A DNA stretch of 34,182 nucleotides from an uncultured Oceanisphaera sp. (GTDB taxonomy: Bacteria; Pseudomonadota; Gammaproteobacteria; Enterobacterales; Aeromonadaceae). The position numbers and the translations under genes are program-made. Every line of letters begins with the position of its first letter. The stretch's first letter is position 1. Below, piece after piece: positions 18,001-26,014 of the stretch. Where the stretch lies: assembly GCF_947495715.1 (NCBI RefSeq), contig NZ_CANLZU010000028.1:1-34182 (forward strand). Reading direction: 5' to 3'. Under the pieces are notes generated by a model. The model searched no databases, was not told the DNA's origin, and worked only from the letters and a program-made list of their open reading frames with translations.

Positions 18001-18330
18001 ATCCAGCAGTGTGCGCCAGGCATGTAGCTGGTGCACATAAGGGTGAGCGGTTTTGGGGAACTGATAAGCGGGTGCCTTTTCCAGTGTGTTGAGCAGACTG
18101 GGCGACAGCAGCTCATTCTGCAGGTCTTGCAGTTGCAAGTCAGATTCGTGCCAGCCAAAGGTGTGCTCAAACACCGGTGGTGCCAGAAAGCAGCCATCCG
18201 CTCCCAGCTCATTCACCATGCTTTGGCTCAGGTGCTGGCGCAAACCAGCATGATTGATGCCGAGTACGCTCAAAGTTGCTTCACGGGTGCGATCCAGGCT
18301 TTGTTCGATCAGACTTCTGAAATAGCGCAT
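12076..18330 (-). CDS. druE: Druantia type III large helicase DruE (DUF1998)
   Basis: DruE is the large ATP-dependent helicase of the Druantia anti-phage system. The 2084-residue length fits. Visible motifs are Walker A TGTGSGKT (residues 120-127), DEAH (258-261), motif III SAT (295-297) and motif VI QRAGRAGRR near residue 1120. Zinc-binding Cys clusters occur near 445-490, 588, 1397-1420 (CKEC and CSHC) and 1505. The C-terminal DUF1998/MZB cluster near 1660-1678 reads 'CPVDCENICSHC'. About 400 residues follow the MZB cluster and have no motif I can name. The start codon overlaps the druH stop by one base (TAATG), so translation is probably coupled. DISARM DrmA also has DUF1998, but the missing drmB/drmC and the large upstream partner favour Druantia III. 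Confidence 0.88.
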   Translation of the reverse strand: MRYFRSLIEQSLDRTREATLSVLGINHAGLRQHLSQSMVNELGADGCFLAPPVFEHTFGWHESDLQLQDLQNELLSPSLLNTLEKAPAYQFPKTAHPYVHQLHAWRTLLDEKPRSAVITTGTGSGKTECFMVPILEDLIREHEQKKEALVGVRALFLYPLNALINSQQERLDAWTRQYGNNIRFCLYNGKTEERADKIRREQNKKSNQILSRELLRREPAPILMTNATMLEYMLVRQVDNPILEISRQQQSLRWIVLDEAHTYVGSQAAELSLLLRRVVQAFGRTSEQIRFVATSATIAGADAKERLQRYLADLAGVPLDHVEVIDGSRKWPDLDVNSPAKNIGLQALRDIEPENTVSPARFEALCQSHIARRLRHAMVSSDKPLDLNDLIKVVADQLQGSSRLEQQQEMLDWVDLMTGTHQEKEHPPFLKLRAHLFQRMLHGLWACVDPQCSKKSQHLQDWPFGNVYVNQRSRCECHAPVYELGFCGDCKTPHLLAEDRNGILHQPSPYAGDEFALNHEDENESSEADTDPHKPSIQQLIIAGSKGENGAYLPFSLDLETQRLGAVNAPRNININILSTIEHQVCCNQCGHATKTGTSDFLKKAYLGAPFYVANAVPTVLEFCPDPDKKDCEGRSPEELPGRGRKLITFTDSRQGTARMAVRMQQEAERSRLRGLAFEVLRSAQALQNQQKTEPPAGYQKLLETAAMLERINQYEAAKETRATAEALIPPPSPPIQLSWPEMVRELAATKDIEQFILRYNRYANPALFDGNEGGLTMARLLLAREFSRRPKNQNSTETLGLIKVGYQGLEKVSTTPPLWTETKAIPATGNMNAPRTPLTLQDWRNFLKVALDFYVRENTFIPMENRMRRWMGSRFSPKALFPPNSDTVESSTIRMWPQIKPGTPHRLVKLLEQATGLNHRLNADADKINSWLAAAWKELTRSSDSIIAESDIGRRLKLETLTFSLPTEGWVCPLTRRIFDTTFRGLTPYLPQKMQNRDYRCQHVKLPALSTLLADGSPVSKQAQIRQLVAQNADITSLRQENLWTDINDRTVEGGFYYRTAEHSAQQSAKRLDDYVEAFKRGDINVLNCSTTMEMGVDIGGISAVVMNNLPPHPANYLQRAGRAGRRSEARAIAYTLCKADPHNQRAFANPKWPFVTAIPAPNITLSSGRIVQRHVNSLLLALYLRRHSSNDGDRTKLTLHWFFTPEDSPCKQFLAWLEASPEEFSEPVKQLIRGTSLEGRALNVITGETRQALSALEDRWTGEYDNISQKLQAAPEGPYRRALALEQHRHANEYLLRHLASYAFLPGYGFPTDVVSLKTYNVEDFLNKKNKQEDSREDNVFDSKEMPSRSLNMAIREYAPGSQIVIDGRVYRSAGVSLQWHGNGQVNEAQKFDIAWQCKECGHSGVIENAYSNNADLHCSHCHTAIAFDGRRRVLRPGGFVTDFYEETTNDVTSQKFIRIERPRIQVNGENIALPDHRCGFARFGHEGSVFYHSSGEHEQGYAVCLTCGRAESMLASGGVPKELEAGRDHRPVGGLAGSRKEKDCSGEAVQTHLHLGYQIRTDVLEIFLRNPLTKEWLPDTPAGRVIATTLGVAIRDVIANRLGIASSEMGFSYRFDRDQDSNEGRAVIQLFDEVSGGAGFVLEGLNDVTELLKAAKGHLQCPVDCENICSHCLASQDSRVEREELDRKLALEWLTNAELVEHLTLPDIFTGINGARYCSMGPTRDLTQAINSLDRTDETISLLLCLHGEQVEWDLDYPGFREQVLTWAIAEKLKVRIGISEPNKLSEENRETLSLLTRMGIELVKLDSNVLSQPYLIAQLSSQTKARSLYCSSDHAGVPGEDWLKGLTDAVWVTSEQAATVQGGSIDTSDWHRTVQGARIVEITSQLDGPVNTLKTRLEALLKEHMPELSDLLSSDDAVSVSYSDRYLKSPWSLMLLNGFLELFTGDKLQSLTIQTLASNPSQPSYQISHDWTHPDDQKAVIEHWLKEQLNISPNITMMNKAYELLHGRVITVEWASGKVSKILLDQGMGYWRARMPYRDQMNFDFSATDDEQLQQLFEKYSYARMQQRGEWPTYISCVME

Positions 18331-21300
18331 TAGAGTTCCTGTTTTGTGTTTGGTGATGCAAGCAGATAAGACACCATCAGGGCATGCACCGGCATAAACC
18401 AGCCTTGGCGGTCGAAGTCGGCAACAATGCGAATGGCAAACTTCAGATAAGCGTGGGTAGCCGGTAAGTCGGTAATCTTGGCCCGGCCTGCAGTCACAAA
18501 AGCCATAAAGATGGGCAGATAGGTGACCGCATCGGTAAAGTCGACCAAGGATAAGGCTTTTACCTGTGGTGGAAGGGTCTGCTTCTGTATCCAGCTGGTC
18601 AGCTCGCTGCTCAGTTGAGTTGGCCAGTTACGGTTGTCGGCATGCAGCCGGCGCAGATCCTGATACCAGAATGGCAGGATCTGTTCTGGCGATATTGTCG
18701 TCAGAGAATAGCGGTTTCCTGTGCTCAGATAATCTCCCAGATAGTCGAACCCGGATACGATGGATCTCAGCACACTGGCGCGGTTCGACACCAGATTGTT
18801 GATCAGTACTTCTGGTAGCCCAGTCTGTAACATGCTTTTGTGAAATAACTGGTTAGCTTTTACCCAGAGCGGAAGTGGGATGGTTTCCCAGATAACTGCG
18901 AGCTCATCACGTATACGGGAGCAGAAGACTTCATCCAGTTCGAGACGGAATACTGCAAAGCTCAATGCTTCCGGGGTTCGTGCAAGAGCTTTCCAGGCTT
19001 CAAAGGATGACAGTGGCAGGTGGCGATAGTTTTGCTTCAAATCGGCTAGGTACTGCCAGCCGCTGTGGTTGAAGTTTTCCGCCATGGCTGCAACCTGCTC
19101 GTCAATGACGTGTGGATTGTGCACCGGATGGAAAAGCTCGGCTGCTCGGTGCAGAGACGTGGCGTGAACGTCTGAACCTTCGTTGTTTTCCGGAGCGAGA
19201 TACAGGGCCGGGCGAAAGTGAACGGCTGAACTTTTTGACGGATAGATAAGCCACGGGCCGCAGGATTGCATAACCGACGGGACTTCAAAGCTACCGGTGC
19301 CTATGTACTCGGTAGTTTTTTCGTTCAGCAGCAAAGGGGTACGTTTGGGATCGGATAGCAGCATGGCCTCGGTTTTTGCACCATCCAGTACGATCTTATT
19401 GGAAGCGTTGCATATAAAAAATTCATCACGCCCTTCCCACTGCATATGACCGTTGTAACGGCGAATATCGAGTTTTAGCAAAGGCTGCCCGGTTTCGAGG
19501 GAAAGTCTGATATAGGCATCCTGTTCGTTTACTGCTCCCAGCATATTCTGTATATCGTTCAGGTAGCTGAACAGGCTGAGCATAACCGGCTTTGAGCCGA
19601 CCTGAATGCTGAAGATGCGCTTGGGATGGGGCTGCTCTGTACTTATCAGTTGTAACTGCAGGTGAAAGGTTTGCCCTTGTGGCTGGCCGGAAGTCAGTAC
19701 AATGCGATGCCCCAACAGTTCATTTAATGTCAGCTCAAATGCTGATGATGGGTTGTCGTTTTGATCCAGCAGACGTGCCCCTTGGTAGGGGTAGGGGAGA
19801 CGAAGCTGTACGGGTGGCAAGTTCTGGCCTACTTCGAGAGTAAACGAAGAAGGTGGGGTTTCAGCGAGATGCTGAAGGTACAGAGTATGTTCAGCTTGCT
19901 GTACTTTCAGGCTATTGCTGGCGATGTGCAAGTCTAGTTCGGCTGCTCCTTTAGCAAACAGGCGAGCCGGGTGATCCGGTGATTCGGGAAAGAGAGAAAT
20001 ACTAAAATCTCTTGGCAGTACACCAAAACGCCTGTGAAGCAGTAATGCGCCAGAACGGGTACGCACTGAATAGCGAACTGCACCCCAGTTGTGAGGTTGT
20101 TGCCGATCGAGCGGTTGGCCGTTGACGAACTCCAGTAATTCTTCTTTTACATAGGGAAAGCCATCTGGCAACTCCAGTTTTGGCCATCCCATATAAACCA
20201 TGGAAGGGATAGTGTCATAGAGTGCGAAAACACCGGTGAGAATAGGCTTCTCGCTGTTTTCGCTTTCCTGTTTTAATGTGATGGAATAATGTTCATCACC
20301 CCTTGCCAGTGAGAGTGATTCGCTGGATTCCACCCAGAGACCTTGTTCCTGATCTTCACCCAGAACAAATTGGTCCTTGCTGTCGCTATTGAGGGTAAAG
20401 CCTAGTGGAACTCGCAACCGAATCAGGTCTGATGTCAGAGAACAGCTGGAAGAGGCAATCAGCTGCCAGCGCTCGGAGCGATGCTCAAATATCAATGGTG
20501 CTTCAATGTAATCAAGGGCACTGTCATCAAAGAACAAGCAGTGCACCATATAGCCGTTGTCCAGCAAGCGCAGGCTGATGGGCTCATCAACTTTGCGTCG
20601 CTCTAGAGTGACCTGAGTGTTGCTGAACCGGACGTTAATACCTTGCTCAGTGATCTGTCCATATACAGCTGGTCCCCTTGCCAGCAAGTGTTCACCTTCG
20701 TAATAAGCCAGCTCAAGGCGTGTGCTGTTCAGACTTTTTACATCTATTTGGATCATGGTCTCAGCGGGAAGAGTCAGCTCCGTGCGTACAGACCATTGGA
20801 GTGGTGTGCCGTGCAAAAAATGTTCACAAGTGAAGGCCTTGGCTTTTTCCAGGGCTTCTTTGCGCTCTTGGCGTTTTTGACCAGCATCCCGCAGCCACTC
20901 ATTCAGTAACAGGCGAGCATTATTTTCATCCAGGGGGATAGGAAAGGTGTTGGCCCAGCCGGGAGCAACCTGATCAAGATAGCCTGTGGGGTCTTGTTGA
21001 TCTTTGAGGGGATACTGTTCTGCCAGATACATCAGCTGATCAACGATACCAGCCAGGAGCTGTCGGGTTTCTAGGTTACGAAACAATAAGGGTAGTTCGT
21101 TTTCAAAGTCCGCCATCAGATCGGCAGTTGTTCTGCGATTGCCTTCAGTTCGATAAAAATGCCTGATGCCACGGTGAACAGCTTTACCAAAACCATGAGA
21201 AGTACTTTGTACCAAGGGCCAGGGAAGACCCCCTTCGGCAAAAAGTGAGCCCAGCCAATCGTTGCCATTTTCACGGGAGCGTATCGGTCTTTGCCAGTAG

Positions 21301-21638
21301 GACAGGCCTATGGATGTCAGCGAGGCCCGGTGTTGGGGTGACAGTTCAGTTTCAAGTACTCCCTCGGCGCCAGACCAAGACCATGAAGAGTTGTAATCGC
21401 GACGGTAGTGTTCACTTACAAACAAGCAGAAGCATGCTGACAGATGTACCGAACTGGAGGAGTAATAGCTTTTTTTAAAGTTGGAAATGAGGAGATTAAT
21501 GAGAGAGCGATACTCATGTTCGGTAACGTGATAACTATAGAGAGGCTTACCATTTGGACCTTTGAATAGCGCCCGGCTAAATAAAAGCTCACTGAGCCAT
21601 GCTTTGGGGGACATGGAGTTGATAGAGGTAGCAGTCAT
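18330..21638 (-). CDS. druH: Druantia type III protein DruH
   Basis: This 1102-residue protein precedes druE in the two-gene arrangement that defines Druantia type III, and its size fits DruH. I see no enzymatic motif, transmembrane segment or signal peptide. The sequence is mostly beta-strand-like in the middle (about residues 280-760), with helical N- and C-terminal parts, which suggests a scaffold or DNA/phage-recognition subunit. The mechanism of DruH is not established. The assignment depends on gene context and length rather than on a recognised domain. An ATG eight codons downstream is an alternative start; neither has a strong ribosome binding site. Confidence 0.78.
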   Translation of the reverse strand: MTATSINSMSPKAWLSELLFSRALFKGPNGKPLYSYHVTEHEYRSLINLLISNFKKSYYSSSSVHLSACFCLFVSEHYRRDYNSSWSWSGAEGVLETELSPQHRASLTSIGLSYWQRPIRSRENGNDWLGSLFAEGGLPWPLVQSTSHGFGKAVHRGIRHFYRTEGNRRTTADLMADFENELPLLFRNLETRQLLAGIVDQLMYLAEQYPLKDQQDPTGYLDQVAPGWANTFPIPLDENNARLLLNEWLRDAGQKRQERKEALEKAKAFTCEHFLHGTPLQWSVRTELTLPAETMIQIDVKSLNSTRLELAYYEGEHLLARGPAVYGQITEQGINVRFSNTQVTLERRKVDEPISLRLLDNGYMVHCLFFDDSALDYIEAPLIFEHRSERWQLIASSSCSLTSDLIRLRVPLGFTLNSDSKDQFVLGEDQEQGLWVESSESLSLARGDEHYSITLKQESENSEKPILTGVFALYDTIPSMVYMGWPKLELPDGFPYVKEELLEFVNGQPLDRQQPHNWGAVRYSVRTRSGALLLHRRFGVLPRDFSISLFPESPDHPARLFAKGAAELDLHIASNSLKVQQAEHTLYLQHLAETPPSSFTLEVGQNLPPVQLRLPYPYQGARLLDQNDNPSSAFELTLNELLGHRIVLTSGQPQGQTFHLQLQLISTEQPHPKRIFSIQVGSKPVMLSLFSYLNDIQNMLGAVNEQDAYIRLSLETGQPLLKLDIRRYNGHMQWEGRDEFFICNASNKIVLDGAKTEAMLLSDPKRTPLLLNEKTTEYIGTGSFEVPSVMQSCGPWLIYPSKSSAVHFRPALYLAPENNEGSDVHATSLHRAAELFHPVHNPHVIDEQVAAMAENFNHSGWQYLADLKQNYRHLPLSSFEAWKALARTPEALSFAVFRLELDEVFCSRIRDELAVIWETIPLPLWVKANQLFHKSMLQTGLPEVLINNLVSNRASVLRSIVSGFDYLGDYLSTGNRYSLTTISPEQILPFWYQDLRRLHADNRNWPTQLSSELTSWIQKQTLPPQVKALSLVDFTDAVTYLPIFMAFVTAGRAKITDLPATHAYLKFAIRIVADFDRQGWFMPVHALMVSYLLASPNTKQEL

Positions 21639-22036
21639 CTTAAAGGCCCGTCCACTTTATGATTTTTGTACTTTTTGGGTGACTTTATTTTCGGTGTGTT
21701 GAGATTGGTAGCTTTGGGGTTAGCTCAAATTCCGATATTTGCAGAGTCGTGAAAAAGTAGAATTTTTTGTTGCAGAATAACGGAAAAACATGTTAATTGG
21801 CTAGTGCTTTGGAACAGTGTTTGGAAATTTTTTGTTACTGGTGGTATTAATAAAAAAGCCTTAATTCGCAGTAATGCCGTTCACTTAAGGAGTTCTTGAC
21901 CGATCTTGCATGGTTGACAAAACTGGATGAACACTGGTCATTGGATTTTTGTTGCTGCATTCTGACACGCTTGCTCGTAATGCACTATTAATCAAATCAG
22001 ATCTGGGGCAGGCTGTATCTACAGGGCTTGGTAGCT
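21639..22036. other. AT-rich region upstream of druH
   Basis: These 398 bases between the druH start and the IS5 remnant are clearly more AT-rich than the genes on either side and should contain the promoter for druH-druE. I could not pick a convincing -35/-10 pair. No gene or tRNA is visible. Confidence 0.5.
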
Positions 22037-22272
22037 TTAGCTGACCGGCTGGCGAACAGGCATAGCGAGCTCGATGACCTTGTTCATTAACTTCACTCTG
22101 CCAGAACTTGGCCGACATGGCCGTTGTAGCTACTCAGTTTACGCTTAGGACGCACCAGTTGTTTGTAACGAGACATTGCCGTTTCTGCCAGCGAACGCAG
22201 ATAGCATTCGCGAGTATCGTTAGCGTCATCGCCTAAAACATGAAGTAACTGACGCCGTAAGGGGTTGATCAT
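22037..22272 (-). pseudogene. IS5-family transposase C-terminal remnant
   Basis: The minus-strand translation from about 22272 reads 'ECYLRSLAETAMSRYKQLV' followed by 'KLSSYNGHVGQVLAE', the conserved C-terminal Glu-containing region of IS5-type DDE transposases (typically 'RSLAETAMYRYK...'). A frameshift then occurs, and 'KLMNKVIELAMPVRQPVS' with a stop at 22037 supplies the family's ending ('NK..GLGMP.RQPV'). The N-terminal two thirds are gone. This scar separates the Druantia genes from the dynamin operon and suggests that they arrived independently or that the junction was remodelled by an insertion sequence. Confidence 0.82.
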
Positions 22273-22387
22273 GGGGGGGACAGATAGTTCACTGAATTGA
22301 ATTTAGGAAACAACGCCACTACAACTAATACAACTCAGCTCAGTGCAGAAATTTGTTTTTTCATGTGCTCTTTCCTTTTTGGTATGT

Positions 22388-22414
22388 AAAGGGCCGCACG
22401 GCTCAGTACGGCCC
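22388..22414 (-). terminator. Terminator of the dynamin/TerB operon
   Basis: GGGCCG (22391-22396) and CGGCCC (22409-22414) form a 6-bp GC stem 9 bases after the last stop of the minus-strand operon; on that strand the stem is followed by TTTA. Bases 22273-22390 hold no gene. Confidence 0.6.
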
Positions 22415-22422
22415 GACATCAA

Positions 22423-24543
22423 TTACAACTGCTGGTTCTTTTCAATCAGCTGCAGCAGCTGGCTGTAGTGTTCCAGTTGTTGCTGGCGCTGGCTGAAGTC
22501 GTGCTTGAGCTTGTCGAGCTCTTTGCGTAGATCTTGGGTGAGGCTGTTTGCCAGGGTAGCGGAGACCGTCTTGAGTGCATCGTTCAGGCGGTTTTCTCCT
22601 TCACCAACACTTTGGCCAAGGCGCACAAACACCTGTTGCAGGGTTTCTGCCAGGGTATTGCGCAGTGAGTCGATGTCGCTGCCTTTTACTTCCCCTTGAA
22701 AACGGCTGCTGATCATGTCGGCCATATTGCCGGTTTCCAGCTCCAGGGGCGACAGTTTCAGCTTTTCAATACCGTGATCCAGAATGGTACGAAAGCTTTG
22801 TGGGTCGAACTGTTCACTCTTGGTGTCCAGCACATCCAGCAGGCTGGCTTTCAGCTCGTTTTTCAGGGCGCTGGGATTTATCAGTCGGTTAAAGCTGTGC
22901 TCAATGTCCTGCTTGCAGAGCTGGGCATATTTGCGTACCTGCTCGGCGGCATCGGCACTGTTGGCAAACTGATAGCTTTCGTAGTCGGTATACCAGACGG
23001 TTTCACTGCTGCCCCAGGAAAAGGGGTTATACCATCTGGAAGTGCTGACGGTTTTTGGGCGCGGAATGGACTTAGTACCGGTTTGGGTATGAACCTGCTG
23101 GTAGTCTGCTGCCTGCTGCTCAAGCGATGCCATCAGTTCGCTGGTGGCTTGATTGATTCGCTGAATATTCTGGCGAATGTGCTGTTTGAGCAGCATGTCG
23201 AAGTTGCCGATGCGTTGTTCACACTGAGCCTGTTGCTGCTGAAGCTCGTTGATATCTCCCGTTTCCAGCTTGTTACGGCGGCTTTCAACGGCTTCTTGCA
23301 GCAACTGTAGCCGGTGTTGCCACTGCTCCCAAGTATGGCTGGCTATGCCGTCCCGTTGGGCATCCAGCAGGGGCTGGCGATCGGCTCTGGCCTGCTCATA
23401 GGCTTTTTGCAGGGTGGCAAAGTTGCCAATACGCAGCCAGTCTTGTTGAGTGAACTGGTAGCCGTTCCACTCGTTTTCGGCCATCTCTGTCAGCTCGCTG
23501 TGGCTGTGCTGCATGGATCGCCCCCATTTTTCCAGAGGCAGGCAGGCAAAGCCGTGAGCAAAGGTACTGGCAAATACCGGCTTTTTCATCTCGCTTAGCA
23601 TGGCGGCAATCTCGGTCTGGCCGCGCTGCTCCCGTTGCGTTACCAACTCCTGTATTTTTTTCTCGGCTCCCCGGCCCAGGCGCTCAAGAATGTTTTGCTC
23701 GGTGTCGGCAAGGGAGGCTCTGTCGTAGCCATCATCCAGAATGGCACCGTCGAGCTGTCCGGCCACGAGCACCATGCGTTTTACGCCCTTGCCGGGCAGT
23801 TGCTCGCTCAGCAGGTTCATGTCGGATTGATCGAGAAACTGGCTGGCCCGTGACAGGAAAAACACCACATCGCACTCGGCCATGTAGTCCCGGGTTTTTT
23901 GAGTACGGCTTTGAATGGGATCATTCATGCCGGGGGTATCGACCACCTCGTAGCCGCGCAGCTCTTTTCGGGGCAGATAAAGATGGGTCATTTTTACCAG
24001 AGCGGTATAGCAGCCGTTTTCACCCACATAGTCGTTCAGCAGCTTTAGCAGTTCGTCATTATCGACGGCAGAAAGAGTTTCTGTGCTGCCGTGGCGCAGT
24101 TTTTCCGCCACGTTCAGCTCATATTTGTTCACCAGGGCCATCAGCTCTTTGGCTACCTTGGTCTGAGCGCTGTCGCCCGGCAGGGCGGCGGCCTTTTCCA
24201 GCGCCTGCCATTCTTCCAGGCTGTAATACTCCACCACCAGCCTTGGTTCTTCACCATAGGTAATACGGGTGAGGTTGGCGGTTTTGGGAGTGGCAGCCTC
24301 GGGCAGCACCGGCTCGCCATTAAACAGCAGGGCGTTTAAAAAGGTGCTCTTGCCGGCCTTTACCTGCCCCATAATGCCAATGCTCAGCCGCTGCTCTTCG
24401 GCGGAAAAACGGGAAATTTTATCCGCCAGCTCCTGCTTCAGCTCCAGCAGGCTTTCGGTTTCGGTAAAGCCACTGGCCTGCTCGGAAAACTGAGAGCAGA
24501 GATCGCTGATCTTATCCTGCAGATTATTTAAGTTGATATTCAT
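22423..24543 (-). CDS. Dynamin-like GTPase C (706 aa)
   Basis: Large GTPase of the bacterial dynamin superfamily, last gene of the operon. G1 is GQVKAGKS (residues 59-66), with 'LPEAATPKTANLTRI' supplying the switch I Thr, G3 is DTPG (202-205), and the expected G4 NKxD is replaced by 'VAGQLD' (261-265). Helical and coiled-coil segments follow, including Gln-rich heptads near 400-480 and 640-706. An aromatic insert 'SRWYNPFSWGSSETVWYTDY' at about 530 may contact membrane. The start at 24543 lies 14 bases after the upstream stop; a start 11 codons earlier would overlap the upstream gene. It resembles LeoA/CrfC-type proteins in the G1 region. The likely role is membrane binding or remodelling with the two partner GTPases; nucleotide specificity is uncertain because of the odd G4. 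Confidence 0.87.
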   Translation of the reverse strand: MNINLNNLQDKISDLCSQFSEQASGFTETESLLELKQELADKISRFSAEEQRLSIGIMGQVKAGKSTFLNALLFNGEPVLPEAATPKTANLTRITYGEEPRLVVEYYSLEEWQALEKAAALPGDSAQTKVAKELMALVNKYELNVAEKLRHGSTETLSAVDNDELLKLLNDYVGENGCYTALVKMTHLYLPRKELRGYEVVDTPGMNDPIQSRTQKTRDYMAECDVVFFLSRASQFLDQSDMNLLSEQLPGKGVKRMVLVAGQLDGAILDDGYDRASLADTEQNILERLGRGAEKKIQELVTQREQRGQTEIAAMLSEMKKPVFASTFAHGFACLPLEKWGRSMQHSHSELTEMAENEWNGYQFTQQDWLRIGNFATLQKAYEQARADRQPLLDAQRDGIASHTWEQWQHRLQLLQEAVESRRNKLETGDINELQQQQAQCEQRIGNFDMLLKQHIRQNIQRINQATSELMASLEQQAADYQQVHTQTGTKSIPRPKTVSTSRWYNPFSWGSSETVWYTDYESYQFANSADAAEQVRKYAQLCKQDIEHSFNRLINPSALKNELKASLLDVLDTKSEQFDPQSFRTILDHGIEKLKLSPLELETGNMADMISSRFQGEVKGSDIDSLRNTLAETLQQVFVRLGQSVGEGENRLNDALKTVSATLANSLTQDLRKELDKLKHDFSQRQQQLEHYSQLLQLIEKNQQL

Positions 24544-24557
24544 TGTTATGCTCTCTA

Positions 24558-26006
24558 TTAGAAGTCGTCCCACCAAGTTTGGTGGGGAACACCCCGAGAT
24601 GATCCTGAAAAAACATATAAGTAAACACTGTTAGTAATTTTGGATGCGTGTCGTTGACCGTATATGTGTGTACCGCTATCGTTTACTGCTAGAGTTGAAT
24701 CTAGCATTTTACAGTCCCTCATTAAGTCATAATTTCTTTTTGATTTTATTTTTATGGATGACTTTTCAAAACTGCATTGTTCAATATCATGCTCACCAGC
24801 AATGTAGTCTAAAAAAAGGCCTCCAGCATTATGGCCATAACTAACGGATTTCTCTATGTCTTCTAAATCGAAATCGCATTCGTTAATGTACAGAGACCTG
24901 CAACTTTTGAAGTGGCAGTCTTTTATCTTTGCATGTGAAGCTCTAACACCACCAGCGATTTTTGCTTTACATTTGGAAAATTTTGTTTTGTTGATATAGA
25001 AATAGTTTGTGCGAGAGCTTACTCCTCCTCCAACTAAATCAGGATGGCCGCAGTTGTTAAAGTTACACTCATTAATTTCAATGCTGCCATCTATAATGCG
25101 TAGTGCTCTTGAGTTTTTTGTTTCGAAGTCGGTATGTTCAAATTTAGATGCTACTTTATTGAGAGTTAAAGCAGTTGTTTTTTTTGACGTTGAGTATTCA
25201 CCTTTTAAAGTGCAGTTGTATAGAGAAAAGTTTAGGTTTTCGGTCCCATTTACTTTTATTACTGGGTTGGTGAAGGTGGTGTTATTTATTTTTATCTCAT
25301 TGGTGGTTTTTATGTTTAACCTTCCATTTTCAGAGAAATATACTTCGGTATTGTTAACTACAAAAGGAAAATCAATATTCAGTGGCGCAGAAACACGCCA
25401 ATAACCATTGTGAATGCCAGCTTGCAAGTGCTCTGCAGTCAGTTCCCGGTATAAAAACTCTTCCCAGCAGTCCAGTTTAAGCGGATCCGGGTTAAAGTCG
25501 CTGGGCAGCTCCTCGGTCTGGGGCAGGCCGAGGATCAGGGCTGCGACCTGTGCTAGATGCTCCATATCGGCCTGGTGTAAGCCAAGCAATGCGACCAGCT
25601 CGGCCAGGATTCGGCATTGATCCTGGTTAAGAGGCTGCTCCAGCCGGCACAATACCAGTGCATCTACAATAAAGGTTTTGGCAAGTTCTTTTTCCTTTAG
25701 CAGCTCAATTCCGGTTTCCAGATCTTCCTGCGATATTTTCTGTGCCCGGGCCATCAGAGCCGGCAGTTTGCCGGTCAGTCCTATTGCGGGTAACAGCAGT
25801 TGCAGCAAGCGATGCTGATTGGCGCTGATATTGCCACCAGCCAGCAATAACAGGGCCAGTAGGCTGAAATACAGCTCCCGCTCATGATCCGCTAGCTCAG
25901 CTATGGTGTGGGCCGGCAGGGAAAAGTGCTTTAGCTTGATGTTATCAAGCAGGCCCAATACCTGCTGAATATTGAGGCATTTATCTAATTTTACTGGTGC
26001 GTTCAT
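24558..26006 (-). CDS. TerB-like domain protein with C-terminal parallel beta-helix
   Basis: The 482-residue protein has two distinct halves. Residues about 30-170 form a helical TerB-like domain (LLALLLLAGGNISANQHRLL ... ETGIELLKEKELAKTFIVDALVLCRL ... ILAELVALLGL) that is clearly paralogous to the product of the next gene upstream in the operon. Residues about 185-460 are rich in Asn, Thr, Ile and Cys in short repeating strands ('IEINECNFNNCGH', 'AKIKDCHFKSCRS', 'HDIEQCSFEKSS'), typical of a right-handed parallel beta-helix of the pectate-lyase-like kind. The DNA encoding this half is strongly AT-rich compared with the first half, suggesting domain replacement by transfer. No catalytic residues can be picked out; ligand or phage-protein binding is a guess. 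It ends in Trp-Trp-Asp-Asp-Phe. Confidence 0.78.
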   Translation of the reverse strand: MNAPVKLDKCLNIQQVLGLLDNIKLKHFSLPAHTIAELADHERELYFSLLALLLLAGGNISANQHRLLQLLLPAIGLTGKLPALMARAQKISQEDLETGIELLKEKELAKTFIVDALVLCRLEQPLNQDQCRILAELVALLGLHQADMEHLAQVAALILGLPQTEELPSDFNPDPLKLDCWEEFLYRELTAEHLQAGIHNGYWRVSAPLNIDFPFVVNNTEVYFSENGRLNIKTTNEIKINNTTFTNPVIKVNGTENLNFSLYNCTLKGEYSTSKKTTALTLNKVASKFEHTDFETKNSRALRIIDGSIEINECNFNNCGHPDLVGGGVSSRTNYFYINKTKFSKCKAKIAGGVRASHAKIKDCHFKSCRSLYINECDFDLEDIEKSVSYGHNAGGLFLDYIAGEHDIEQCSFEKSSIKIKSKRNYDLMRDCKMLDSTLAVNDSGTHIYGQRHASKITNSVYLYVFSGSSRGVPHQTWWDDF

Positions 26007-26014
26007 GATTTATT

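Noticed and set aside
12076-21638. DISARM or BREX assignment for the helicase pair
   Set aside because: No methylase, DrmB, DrmC phospholipase-D protein, PglZ or BrxC is present; the two-gene layout fits Druantia III better.
22696-23310. A 204-aa plus-strand frame with hydrophobic parts
   Set aside because: It is antisense to dynamin C and has no family features.
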